Assembly: GCA_949752745.1 (NCBI GenBank)
Contig: OX457027.1
Location: 78,361,214-78,425,213, forward strand
Length of the DNA stretch: 64,000 nt
Origin: Protula sp. h YS-2021
Taxonomy: Eukaryota; Annelida; Polychaeta; Sabellida; Serpulidae
Direction: 5' to 3'
In this document: positions 36,600-48,700 of the stretch, piece after piece
How the letters are laid out: every line of letters begins with the position of its first letter
How positions within the stretch are numbered: the stretch's first letter is position 1
Notes under the pieces: generated by a model
The model's input: the letters and a program-made list of their open reading frames with translations, nothing else
The model's database searches: none
Told to the model about the DNA's origin: nothing
Made by a program: the position numbers and the translations under genes

Positions 36600-37780
36600 G
36601 CCACATACCACACAAAGTAGAGAGACACGACCCTCGTGCGGCCCGGATGACCTGGGAAGTCGGCGCTGAAGTCGGTCTGAAAAGTGCCATACTACTGCCA
36701 TTCTCATCGTTTTTCGCAATTCTAACAGTTCTGCATTTTTAAATTTCGACAAAGGCTAAGTTTTAGACATTCAAGTACGCAGACAAAGTTATATCAAAAT
36801 GCTGTCATTTCGACAATTTTTTGTGAGTCCCAACAAAAATATGACACTGCACACCTTCAATATGTGCTCTATATGTGTGTAAAATTTCCAAACAATCAAG
36901 TTTACAGATCTATTCTGAACACGTATGCGATATTTCAAACCAATCCGACTTATAGTTTCGGAGATATAGCCCTAACACGCATGCGGACAGACGGAGAAGC
37001 TCATAATTATATCCCTGTGTTACACGGGGGATAATTACCAAAACACACCAATCGGTGAAGTACTACAAGAAGCCAATGGAACCCTTGTAATTCTGAGCCA
37101 CTGAGCTTACTTTGTTACGGCCACGTGATCAGTGTTGTCAAATGCAAATCCTTATCATGAAAGACTAAAATATTGTTTATACTTGTCATGAAAGACACAA
37201 TTTTGTTTTATACATAACGTTATCAGAGATAACGTAATCACGTATCATCAGAGAGAGAAGCGAAAGTGAAACTAAAAGTCCGCCCCTCCCCTTCTCCCAA
37301 AATAAATAATTTCAGTTATTTTTTTTTCAGGACGTTACATCATTAAAGCTTTACATTCAATCGATTTTGATAACCAAATGGCCATGAACTACTTCACAAT
37401 CTCTAATACAGTGTTGAAAGTTTTGTTCGAACCGCATGAAAATAGTGCTAATGCTTCAAGCACGAAACGGAAAAACATTTCGCACATCATTCCACAGGTT
37501 TCATCACCTATCATTACGGGTGTGAAAAATTACTATCAAAATTACAGACTTTGATCTGGTTTTCCAATATTAAGCTTGCGAAAACCAGGTTTAAACTTAC
37601 GATTATAAATTCACCCCAACAGTTTCAATCAAAACACCGCCTTTTTTCGGCAAATCTAGATATGATTTGTCTTAAGTAGGGAAAGGTTCAGATTTACTGT
37701 AGCTGGTGGCATGCCCGCCTTATTCACTATAACACATAAGGTTTAGTACAGGAATTAAGCAGCACACATAATTCACTTTA
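36600..37780. other. No gene seen
   Basis: AT-rich spacer between arrays. Short T-rich runs only. Confidence 0.5.
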
Positions 37781-37789
37781 TCCACAGGT

Positions 37790-39262
37790 CTTCATGTCGG
37801 TAAAACTACAGCTAGAGAACCAGGGTGCTGACGTTTCCGTCATGTCGTACATAGCTATAGGACCAGGGTGCTGACGTCTCCGTTATGTCATAGCTACAGA
37901 ACCTAGGTGCTGACGTCTCCGTTACGTCATAGCTACAGAACCAGGGTGCTGACGTCTCCGTTATGTCATAGCTACAGAACCTGGGTGCTGACGTCTCCGT
38001 TATGTCATATGTAACTACAGAACCAGGGTGCTGACGTCTCCGTCATGTCATACATAGCTACAGAACCAGGGTGGTGACGTCTCCGTCATGTCATACAAAA
38101 CTACAGAACCAGGGTGGTGACGTCTCCGTCATGTCATATATAACTACAGAATCAGGGTGCTGACGTCTTCGTTATGTCATAGCTACAGAACCAGGGTGCT
38201 GACGTCTCCGTTATGTCATAGCTATAGAACCAGGGTGCTGGCGTATCCGTTATGTCATAGCTACAGAACCTGGGTGCTGACGTCTAGGTTATGTCATAGC
38301 TATAGAACCAGGGTGCCGGCGTCTCCGTTATGTCATACGTAACTACAGAACCAAGGTGCTGACGTCTCCGTCATGTCATACATAGCTACAGAACCAGGGT
38401 GCTGACGTCTCCGTTATGTCATAGCTACAGAACCAGGGTGCTGACGTCTCCGTTATGTCATAAGTAACTACAGAACCAGGGTGTTGACGTCTCCGTCATG
38501 TCATACATAGCTACAGAACCAGGGTGCTGACGTCTCCGTCATGTCATATATAACTACAGAATCAGGGTGCTGACGTCTCCGTTATGTCATAGCTACAGAA
38601 CCAGGGTGCTGACGTCTCCGTCACGTCATACATAGCTACAGAACCAGGGTGCTGACGTCTCCGTCATGTCATATATAACTACAGAATCAGGGTGCTGACG
38701 TCTCCGTTATGTCATAGCTACAGAACCAGGGTGCTGACGTCTCCGTTATGTCATAAGTAACTACAGAACCAGGGTGTTGACGTCTCCGTCATGTCATACA
38801 TAGCTACAGAACCAGGGTGCTGACGTCTCCGTCATGTCATATATAACTACAGAACCAGGGTGCTGACGTCTCCGTTATGTCATAGCTACAGAACCAGGGT
38901 GATGACGTCTCCGTTATGTCATACGTAACTACAGAACCAGGGTGATGACGTCTCCGTTATGTCATAAGTAACTACAGAACCAGGGTGTTGACGTCTCCGT
39001 CATGTCATACATAGCTACAGAACCAGGGTGCTGACGTCTCCGTCATGTCATATATAACTACAGAATCAGGGTGCTGACGTCTCCGTTATGTCATAGCTAC
39101 AGAACAAGGGTGCTGACGTCTCCGTCATGTCATACATAGCTACAGAACCAGGGTGGTGACGTCTCCGTTATGTCATAGCTACAGAACCAGGGTGATGACG
39201 TCTACGTCATGTCATACATAGCTACAGAACCAGGGGTTGACGTCTCCATCAAATCATAATAT
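37790..39262. repeat. 39-45 bp tandem array, about 35 copies
   Basis: The unit AGCTACAGAACCAGGGTGCT + GACGTCTCCGTTATGTCAT comes in 39-bp and slightly longer forms with CATACAT or ATATA inserts. The forms alternate in a partial higher-order pattern. Nearly every copy carries TGACGTC. Confidence 0.95.
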
Positions 39263-39439
39263 CACACTTTTGTTTTCCTTTTATGCAAACATGTGATAAG
39301 CAAGGACGAATGCACAAATAAAGAAGGAACTTGTTGTATTGAAACAGCCCATCCGTAGGATGGGCCCATCCAATAACAGTGAGGTATTGATTTACCCCAT
39401 CTTCGTTGTTTTGCGCTTCTATAGTTTCAGCCCATATTT

Positions 39440-39725
39440 GGCTATAGAAAATAGCACATATTTTTTTCTCCCCTTAAAAATGGGAACAAAGCGCCTTGTG
39501 TTGTGAACAAGATGGGCTGTTTTAATGGTTGATGGGTGTAGAATGGGCCCAACCTATAGCTGTAAGCCACAGAAATAGCACATATAGAATCAGTATGGGC
39601 CAAATCTACAGACAGATGCATAGGAATACCCCATCCATAGAAACCACACATCTGATCTAGAATATGGGCCAAATCTACTGACAGTTGCATAGAAAAAATA
39701 CCCCATCCATGGAAACAGCACATGC
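39440..39725. repeat. Short direct repeats around GGGCCAAATCTAC..CCCCATCCAT
   Basis: A block of about 58 bp at 39597-39654 recurs at 39665-39722. Related CCCATCC/ATGGGC words occur from 39340 on. The small minus-strand frame across it is an artefact. Confidence 0.6.
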
Positions 39726-39772
39726 ACGGCCGGCAGAATTGTACCTAATGCTTGAGGCGGGGTCACTGTCTC

Positions 39773-40790
39773 CTCGGGACCTCAGTACCACCAGTGGTAA
39801 TGAGGTTCCGATCGAAGTGGCACTGAGGACCCGATGGCACTGAGGACCCGCTGGTGGCACTGAGGACCCAAACTATTTTTTACTTCAAAATGCTAGATTA
39901 GGCGGTTTTAACCTGAAAGAAACGCTCAAAACCTAAAATGCTGCTCATATTGCTGCTTTGATCAAGCCTCTTCAAGGCTTATAATTACAAAGCCGGTAGG
40001 AAAGGCAAAAAAAACAAAAAAACCGCACTTTGCCTTTGCTGCGTAGGGGTGGGGGTGGGGGCTATATATGAACATATATATATATATATAATCAGGGGTG
40101 CACATAAGACCTTCGCATTTCGCCATGGCGAAGGTGAAATCCATTTGGCGAAGGTGAACAGGTTCATCTTCGCCAATTTGGCGAAGGTGAATTTTTTCAT
40201 AATCAAGCTTGATGAAAAGTTAAACGCTTTAGAAGAAAGCTACAAATCGGTCAGGACTGAGTAACTACCGATGTAGCTCTATAAGGACATAAACTGGGCA
40301 ATATAGTCAAGAAGATGTATAGTTTATATGCAATGAACAAATTAAGTTACAGTTTCAGTAAGAGGGTTAATTTGGCGAAGGTGAATTCGAATTGGCGACG
40401 GTGAGCTGAACGTCCTTCGCCAAATTGGCGAAGGTAAAAAAATCCTTATGTGCACCCCTGTATTATATATATATATATATATATATGAAAGAAAGGGAAA
40501 TTTTGCATATTTTTTTTTCTTAAACAATTTGTGAATAGACAGGTGTATTTATATGTATTTTATGGAAAAAACTGTAAGATATTGAGATAAACATATATTG
40601 GGTGGTGGGGGGGGGGGGGGGTGGGGGGGTGGGGGGGGGCGGCGGAAGAAGCACTGATTTTAAGACACAATTAAAGATGGGGGAGTGGCGGTGGCTGGGA
40701 GTTCATATGAAAAATTTGTCGGGTCCTCAGTGCCACCGGGTTCTCAGTGCCACTTCGGGACCTCAGTACCACTGGTGGTACTGAGGTCCC
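39773..40790. mobile_element. 1-kb element with about 75-bp inverted ends
   Basis: The left end (39775-39868: GGGACCTCAGTACCACCAGTGG..., then GTGGCACTGAGGACCC) is the reverse complement of the right end (40722-40789). I found no clear target-site duplication. The interior has no transposase, contains a nested MITE (40093-40460), and has a G-run region at 40600-40645 able to form G-quadruplexes. Confidence 0.65.
40093..40460. mobile_element. 368-bp hAT-like MITE nested in the 1-kb element
   Basis: Perfect 16-bp inverted ends: CAGGGGTGCACATAAG at 40093-40108 and its reverse complement at 40445-40460. Subterminal copies of TTCGCCAAATTGGCGAAGG-type palindromes lie at both ends. The CAGGG start is hAT-like. 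It sits in TA repeats, so the 8-bp flanks (TATATAAT and TATTATAT) are not a clean duplication. Confidence 0.7.
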
Positions 40791-40794
40791 GAGC

Positions 40795-41745
40795 AGACGA
40801 CAACCCTTACTGAAAAATATTGTCATTGTTTCGTCAATTAACAATTTTTAACAAGAAAAAAATATCACCCAAATCTAAATATAAAACAAAATGTTTTACT
40901 GAGGCTAGAGACGAAGTCCCTATGCGCTGTGTTTTCCTTCACCGAGTCGTGTTTAATGGGGAGAAACTGTATGTGCTGTTTCAATAGCCTCTGTATTGAT
41001 TTAGCCCAGCCATTGGATGGGCTCATACAATGATGTGGTGTTTCAATGCTGGGGTGTTTCAATGCTACAGAACTGTCGGTTGTATACTCGACAATGGCAG
41101 ACGGAGGAGGGGGGGGGGAGGGGGAAGGGGAGAGAGATGAAAATGTGACGTGAAGTTACATTATGCCACAGGCCACAGAGCATCACAATTGCATATCTCG
41201 TACTGCACAAACATGCGATTGCTTATGACATGGAATCAGCCATTTCTCGTGTTGTTAATAAGCTACTGTACAATGCCCGACACCCCCCCCCCCCCGCCCC
41301 ACCCCCAAAAAACTTCACCTCCCGGGTTTTCTCCGGTAAGTAGCACCACCCTAGAAGAACCGGAAGATAATGGAACTTTTTATGCCCTCAATGCTTACGT
41401 CAAGGAAGTGTCAACACGTGACAGTGACACGTGCCACGGTCGTGTTTTAGCGCGTGTATGGCGAGAGAATGTAGCAGCTGGGGACTCTGCAGGATAGCGG
41501 TGACACCTAAGCTAAACGGAAACTGCCTTTTGTTCTAATATCTGTGTTTGCCAAGAAATGCATTTTGATTATTAAACTCTTCACGAAAAAAAAAAACAGA
41601 AAAAAGAAATTACTAGCTCTACAAAAAAAAAAAAAAAATGCAGTTAGGTACTTTTCTTGAAACCAACACATTGTTGTCAGTTGAGATTACTAGTCCGCAA
41701 TGTCCTGATCTCAACGGTTACATCTAGATGGGCCAAACACTAAGA
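40795..41745. other. No gene seen
   Basis: Poly-C and poly-A runs (41282-41310, 41586-41640) and short frames only. This lies downstream of the ataxin-7-like stop codon and may include its 3' UTR further right. Confidence 0.45.
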
Positions 41746-41747
41746 GC

Positions 41748-41940
41748 CGATTTCACAACTTAAGTCTAGACTTGGACTCAAACCAGGTTTCAAACCCAGT
41801 CTAGACAGAGTTTTGTCAGTTTATACAGACATAGAAGATCACATATGAATGTGGTCTGGACCGAGGCTGTGAAATTCACTGTGGTCTGAAACCCAGTCTT
41901 AACCGCGGTCTAGACTGAGTTTGCTCACAAGAGCTAGCGT
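41748..41940. mobile_element. Palindromic MITE, copy 1 (right end lost)
   Basis: It starts GAGCCGATTTCACAACTTAA and matches 50430-50650 through the internal blocks CAAACCCAGTCTAGACAG, AGAAGATCACATATGAATGT and GGTCTAGACTGAGTTTGCTC. The right inverted end seen in copy 2 is missing. Confidence 0.7.
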
Positions 41941-42353
41941 TAATAGGCGATCTCAAGATTAAGTGTTACTATATCTATCATCACAACCACTTTTGTTTAA
42001 AAAAAAAAAAAAAAAAAAACAAAAAAAAACAACGGTTTGAAACTGCTGAGAGTAAAGGATTGTTTTTCTATTCGTTATTTTTCTGCTGGAGTTTACAATG
42101 AAAATACTGTGTGAAATACTCTGCAACAAACCGACATGTTTTTAAGGTACATATCATAACAGGCGTTGACATAACCTCGACAGAAATTATGTAATAGCAT
42201 TGCAACATCAACAGCAGGTGTTTTGTCTGTGGCGTAGAAACGATACTGGAGGCAGGACATAACAATAGCAATGCGGTTTGCGACACCCTACACAATCTCG
42301 TCTCAGAATCCCGCTACACTGCGGTTCCAAACGAGACTCTGCGTCAAATTTGG

Positions 42354-42781
42354 TCACGTGACATGGCCAGAGGGTGAGGCAGTTATATCAGTTAATTCTG
42401 ACTGTTTTGCGCCTACGTCACTACTAATCAAGAGTGGTCTAGCTTGGGCACCTGACAGGCCCAATCCAGGGGCCACAATGGTGAGCGACACGGGCTGCTT
42501 CAGAAGCTTGTTAGCTGCGCCGGGCTTGGCCTGGGTTTTAGTTTGAAACTGCAGCGGGGTGACACTACCGAGGACCTGGTTGGCATAGACCTGCTGCAGG
42601 CTGCCCGGGGGCGCCACGACGCGATTGGCGTGCGGCGTGAGGTTCAGTGTGGCGGCGATGTGCTGCGCGGAGAGTGGCACGTGGGTCGACTGCTGCTGCT
42701 GCTGCTGCTGCGGGAGAGTGGGCCGGGATGTCGTCGACTTGGGCAGGTTAGGTAGTTTTCCGGCTGTGCTATTATTGCGAC
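42354..42781 (-). CDS. ATXN7-like: Ataxin-7-like exon 11 (terminal, with polyQ)
   Basis: 428 nt including the TGA stop at 42354. Seven Gln in a row come from a pure (CAG)7 tract (42690-42710). The rest is Ala/Leu/Pro/Gln-rich. Confidence 0.85.
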
Positions 42782-45700
42782 CTGTTGGATTGAAAATTGG
42801 AAACCTAAGAAACAATACATCCGGAAATATGCAAGGCTAGTTTTGTAAAATCTGATTACAACACAAAACGACTTTTTAAGTTAACCGTTAAAAAAAAATC
42901 AAGAAACCTTGAAAAAGGTGAATTTGTGCTTAATGTAACCTGGTATGAGTTTCTTTCTTACAATCTGATTCTTTATATTAATTTTTGTTCAGAAAACACG
43001 ACCACCTAAAGAAATAGGTGATCATACCAAAAAACCATTTTGTTTTTCTTAACTGAATTTGCAGTAACTCACACATAATTCACAAAAAAAATCACTCTTT
43101 TTCCATCCATTCTTAAAGCCACCAATACAAAATTTCGGTATCCAAGGAAATAATGGTTCAATTTAAGCATGTACAGATTATGCACACCATCTATTAAGTT
43201 TAAGTTGATCTTGAAGTAGGTATGAGGTAAAAATAAAATTACACCTAAGCATTTTCTTTCTTTGTTGTTTTGTCTTTTTCCATTTTTGTATTTTGTATTT
43301 TTCTATTTTTATTTTTTTTTTGTTTTGTTTTTACTTTGCATTTTGAACCTTCACCCTATAGCGCTGATCGTATTGAGGAAATAGTGTTAACAGCTTTTTA
43401 TTGGAGTTCTAGGGCCTGATTAAATTAATTAGAGAAACACTGCTCCAGTCGATAGAGTACTTACCCTGTAGCTTTAATGCGTTGTCGGTGGGTTGTGATA
43501 TGTCACCCGCAGTGACACTGGCTGCGGATAAGTGGTTAATACTGATTGGCATGTTCTTCAGCTGAATGCCCGCCCCCTGCGATAACACTCCATTCGGCCC
43601 GCCCTCCTGGCGCAAATCAATCAATACCTCTCTCTTTCATTGGCAATTAAGGATTTCTTTTTCTAACATACTCTTACACGCATATCAGGCCATTCTTTCT
43701 TTTGTGTAGCTGGCATATACTTATCACAAAGTAACTCAAATTTAAGCTTTTAGCCCTAGACAATATTCCATTTCTTTACATCTTAAGACAATGAACCAAA
43801 AGAAAATTATTTTACTCAAGACTTACGTGGTTCAAGAAATTAAACCTGTTATCAGATAAAGCCAGTACAAATCACCTTTGAGAACTCACCTTTTTCAAGA
43901 CCAATCCGGTTGTGCCAGAACTATGAACTGTTTGGCCCTGGTTGGTCAGCTTGCCGACCACCCCGCTGCTAGCACCCTTGGTATCCATGGTAACTTGACT
44001 AGAAGAGAGGAAAGAATTGGCTCCCTGGTTGGCGTCCACCAGCACCGTGCCCGTGGCTAGCTGCGCCATCAGGGCCCCTGAATTGCCTCCGCCAAAGTCA
44101 ATCTGCATTGGCTGGGCGTTGATTTTGGACGTCAAAGTCTTGGTCTGCAGGGCTGGCACAATCTTGGCACTAAGTCGATTTTTATCCTTTTCAGCACCGC
44201 CGATTTGAATCTGACTGGATTCAGCAAGGTTCAGACCTTGCAGGTTCATAAACTGTCCGTTCACTATAGAACTAAACTGTTCCGGGTTTGAAACCACTAT
44301 ACTGACATTGTTATTGCCTGCCTGGGTTTGGACTGGGTTCGCTACAAGCGTAGCATTCAGCGTACTCCCCAGCGAAGCCAAGTTCAAGCCTGGAGGAATG
44401 GTGATAGAAATAGGGCTAGAAAAGGCCGGGGCAGAAACAGCCGTATTTGGTGCACCCCCTGAACGTTTTCGCTTCAATGTTGCATTCACATTACCTTGCT
44501 TAGATACATTATTAAAGCTACTGTTAGTCACGGTATTACCACCAGTCGATGTTGCGCTTGTCACAGGCAGGGCGCTCGTAGCCTTGGCTTTGAGGGAGCG
44601 TCCCGGGATCACAGGTTGGCCAGATTTTGATTTTAGTTTAGGGAAAAGCGAGTTTGAATGTATGCCGCTAGATGGCGCGGCATTGATCACATTGTCATTG
44701 CTATCACTGTCGTGAGAAAATTTATGCGAGTCTTTCACAGAATGCGTCGAATATGCTGACTTTGAAGCGTCCAAACACAGTTTCCTGAAACGAGTAAGAC
44801 ATACAGGAAATTTCCCTGGTTACCTGGTAAACCACAGCACCTACCTCATTGGTCGCTGTCAATTTTCTATAGCTCTCAAAAACGTTCGCGCGCCGGACAC
44901 ACAAAAGGATAAAGAATGCGGCCGTGACATTCCCCCCTCCCCCACCCCCCCCCCCCACTCCCCCGCCCTTACACGTTCTGTCGGTACCGGCACGTGATAT
45001 CAATTATATTTTCTTTAACCCAACAAAAAGAAATATTAAGTTAGCACATGAGCTTTCAATGCCACAATTCTCCTCTGGCACAAAAACAGCCGGACACCAT
45101 TATTTGTCAGCAACGGATAACTTTTATTTTGCAACATTTTTTCACACCTCCACACCTACATGACTGCGACGTTCAGTCCCAAGACTTTTGAAAACTATTT
45201 GAAAGGCACTTACTTGTGTGGAGGGGAGGAGGACGCCTGAGAATCGACGAGGGAACTGAAAGCATTTCTAAGCCTATCACAGCACTGATTGAACGCGTAA
45301 CACCCCGTGCCGTACTGCCGCGCTCCCCAGCCGTTCACCTGCAATCGCAAACAAGTGCCCGTGATTATTTCAAGGACATTTTACAACAACAAGCGTCCAT
45401 ATTCACACAATGGCGCCGCATAATGAATAATGACGTAAGATTTCTTTTAAAGTTACAACACTGACATCTGTTTATTTTTTTTATTTCTTTTTTTTTTTCC
45501 TTAACTAGCTTCAACGGGATTTTAGCTAGTATACGCGACAGAATGGAAAATGGCTTTATCCGCCACCAGGGTTTTGTTTCCTTTTCAAACAAGTTCATGA
45601 TGCTTTTAAAACTTTCTGTGTTGACAGAGCCATAAGGAGAAGGCTTACAGCGATGGGTGCGGGGTGCTGGGCCATAAAGCCGTCGTCTGCCCTATCGTCA

Positions 45701-48700
45701 GCCTCGTCCTCGCCTGAGCTACAGTCGTGACAGCCGTTGTCGGACAGCGGCAGCGGCTCGTCGTGACTCAGAAGCGGTAATACTGCAGGCCTGAAGTACA
45801 CACAGAGAGACATATGAGCTACAGTCGTGACAACCGCCATCAGAGAGAGGCAGCGGAAACACTGCGGGCATGCAATACACACATACGAGTCATCCACTCC
45901 GTAAATTCACCGTTGGCATTTTTTAATTACTGCAATGCTTTGTTTATTTAAGCTTTTAATCACATAAAAGCATACCCCAGAAAAAATACGAAATAAACTT
46001 GAGCGCCACGCGATGTCACATTACATGATGTTTAATACATCACTGGACCAAACCTCGCACTTCACACTTCAAAAGCACTGCCCCCCCCCCCCCCTCACCT
46101 TGGGACGCACGAGAAAGGCACGAGTTTTCTGAGCGGCTGCGAAATGCCCGCCACAGTCTCCTGGTGCAGCACCGGCGAAAACTTGTGACTCCGCGCCAAT
46201 GACATCATCGGCGGGCTAGTCGTCACGGTGACGGTCTTGGTCAGGCTCAGAAACGGCCTCGCTGCTTTGACTGTTGGCGTCGTCGGCTTGGCGAGAATGG
46301 GCGCTGGGTGTGAGGCAGGCGACGTCTTGGCCGACGGCAGCGCGTCTTTGGATTCGGCTTTGGCCTTGAGCAGTGCCTCCTTGGCCGCTTTGCTGTCGTT
46401 GAGGAGCTCATCGAAGGGCTTGATGCGCCCCTGCACAGCTCGTCTCAGCGACAGCGAGTGAGACTGTAAAACACCATGGTAGGAACATGGCAACTTTTCT
46501 CTTATGGACCTCTTGTATATCAGTAATGAATTATTTGTTTTAAAATATTTTCCCTTCTTACTTCCTTTTATTTATTTATTATTTATTTATTATTTTTCTT
46601 CTTACTTTTCCTTTGTTTTTTTACGATGAATCTGTTTTAGTATATTTTTTATTTAAGCAACAACTAGACACAGAAACATGCCAAGTTTATAAACAAAGGC
46701 GGTGCCATCGGCCGGCCTTACCTTGCACGTGAGGGACCGAGTGCAGTGCTTCCCCTGCTCATTCAACACACCACAGTGTCTCTCTGGGTCGTACACTCGA
46801 TCTGAATACAAACATTACATACAGCACTGGGTTAGTCATTTCAATACATCTCGAAGTTGTAATATATGTAATGTCTTTAAATTACTTTTAAAGTTTGTTG
46901 CGGTTTTCACTATAATTGCATTAACTAACAGATGAAACCTCTTTACCACTGTACTTTTTTAAGTGAGGTCCTTTGCATTCAAGTTTCAGATTTTACCTTT
47001 GCAAGGAATGAACTTTTGATCTTTGAGAGGCTTTTTCGTTGGGGAGCTTGGTACCAGCGAGCTGGCCGTGCCGTGACCATGTACGCCAACACTCTTGGTC
47101 GGCAGCACACTGTTCATCTCCACCGCTATGCTGGTGCTTAACTGTGACGTCAGCGTCGACGTGCTGGTGGCCAGACTCTCCTGTTTGATGTGGGTCACCG
47201 GTGCCGGTCCGCCCAGTGACTTGAAGGAGGTCTGGAATACGGGATCAAGCTTAATGGGTGTCGTCGGGCACGAGCCCTGTCGGGACGGCGGCCGGGAAGG
47301 AGGTCTTGACGGTGGTCGGGAGCCAGGCCTTGAGTTAGGCAGTGAGGTGGCCCCGTTCAGCTGAAATGCGACAGGTGGCTGGCAGGCAACGGCCGACTTC
47401 GGTGACTGTGGGGGGTCCGATTTTGGCGAGTCGGGGATATGCAACACTGGCGTCGATGAACGATTGTCTATGTGAAATAATCGGGCCTTGTCCTCTACTT
47501 TGATTTTCTGCAGTTCCGATTCAATTTTCACCTTGAGATTGGTGTCAATATCTTCAAAACTATCCCTTTGAACGCAAAAATTCTTACTACTTTCAATTTC
47601 ACTTTCCATCTTTTCGATTTGTTCTACTAATTCCTCGCTATCTCGCGCAACGAACGTCTCTGGTATGCCGCTAGTTGAATTGAGGAACACAGTTTCGTTT
47701 GTCTTCGAAACTATATTTGTCACAACCCTGTTTTTATCACAAAAAATGTTGCCATGTTGTGCCTGTAAATTCGACAAATCAACAGACTGCATATGTTCAG
47801 ATGTGGTTGGAAGGTCGGGCAAATCCCCCGTGGGCAAGTCCTCAACGAGCTTGGATGGAAAAGGTTGCCGAGTATGCCTGAACTTTTTGGACTGTTTGTC
47901 CGGCAGACCAGGCGCATGATTTGACAAATCCGCGCATGCGCCAACAGATTCCGGAAGGTCTGGTAGATCCATCACAGAGAAGTCTTTCTCCCCCGCCGAC
48001 AGAAGGTCAAGCTCTTCTTTCTCCTTCTTTATATGTTTCAGCGGCACCTCGTTCACGAGGTCATTAGCAATGCCAGGTTCGGATTTTATCTCAAGCTTTA
48101 GTTTCCCAATTGGTAATGTATCCTGTCTGCTAAGGCTCACTGCATTACCGTCACTGCTTTCACGACTCCCTTCTTTATACGTCTCTTTGTAAGACGTTTT
48201 AGGTTTATCATACACACTACTTGACGGAAGCGGGGGAGATGCGCAGGCTTTCTGGGCAGGCGCATCGATGCGCTCCACTTTGACCACTGGCAGGTTCTTT
48301 TTCAGCTTCTCCGAGCCGCCATCTTTGGCGTTCCGCTCTGCTGAGCGAGACCTGTGGCTCTTGTCTGCTTTGGATGAAGGACTGGTCTTATGGCCTCTAT
48401 GTGAATGCTTGCTATTGTGTTTTGATGAAGAGTGTGATTTTGATTTTTTCGGCGAGGAAGAAACTTTCTGCCCGTGCCTTTGTTCTGCAACATTCAGATT
48501 TTCCGTTGTTGTTTAATCAGAAAACATCAACTAATTACACACAGAACAAATAACCCCTTCGAATGTGGAAGAAGTACTGTATGTGTTTTCAAATCTTTTT
48601 AAAAAAGGGTTACATCTTACACCCGTGTTAACCTACATGTTTTGCTGGTGTCCAATTCTGAATTTCTTTTTGTCAGGATAAAGTATCGAGATTTAACTAT

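Noticed and set aside
36004..36690. Long Cys/Val-rich open frames (up to 228 codons) on the minus strand and a 144-codon His/Thr frame on the plus strand
   Set aside because: They are translations of the 20-23 bp minisatellite in all frames; composition and periodicity follow the repeat.
48302..48493. 63-codon frame within ataxin-7-like exon 4
   Set aside because: Wrong frame; the exon frame fixed by phase and the zinc-finger block is different.
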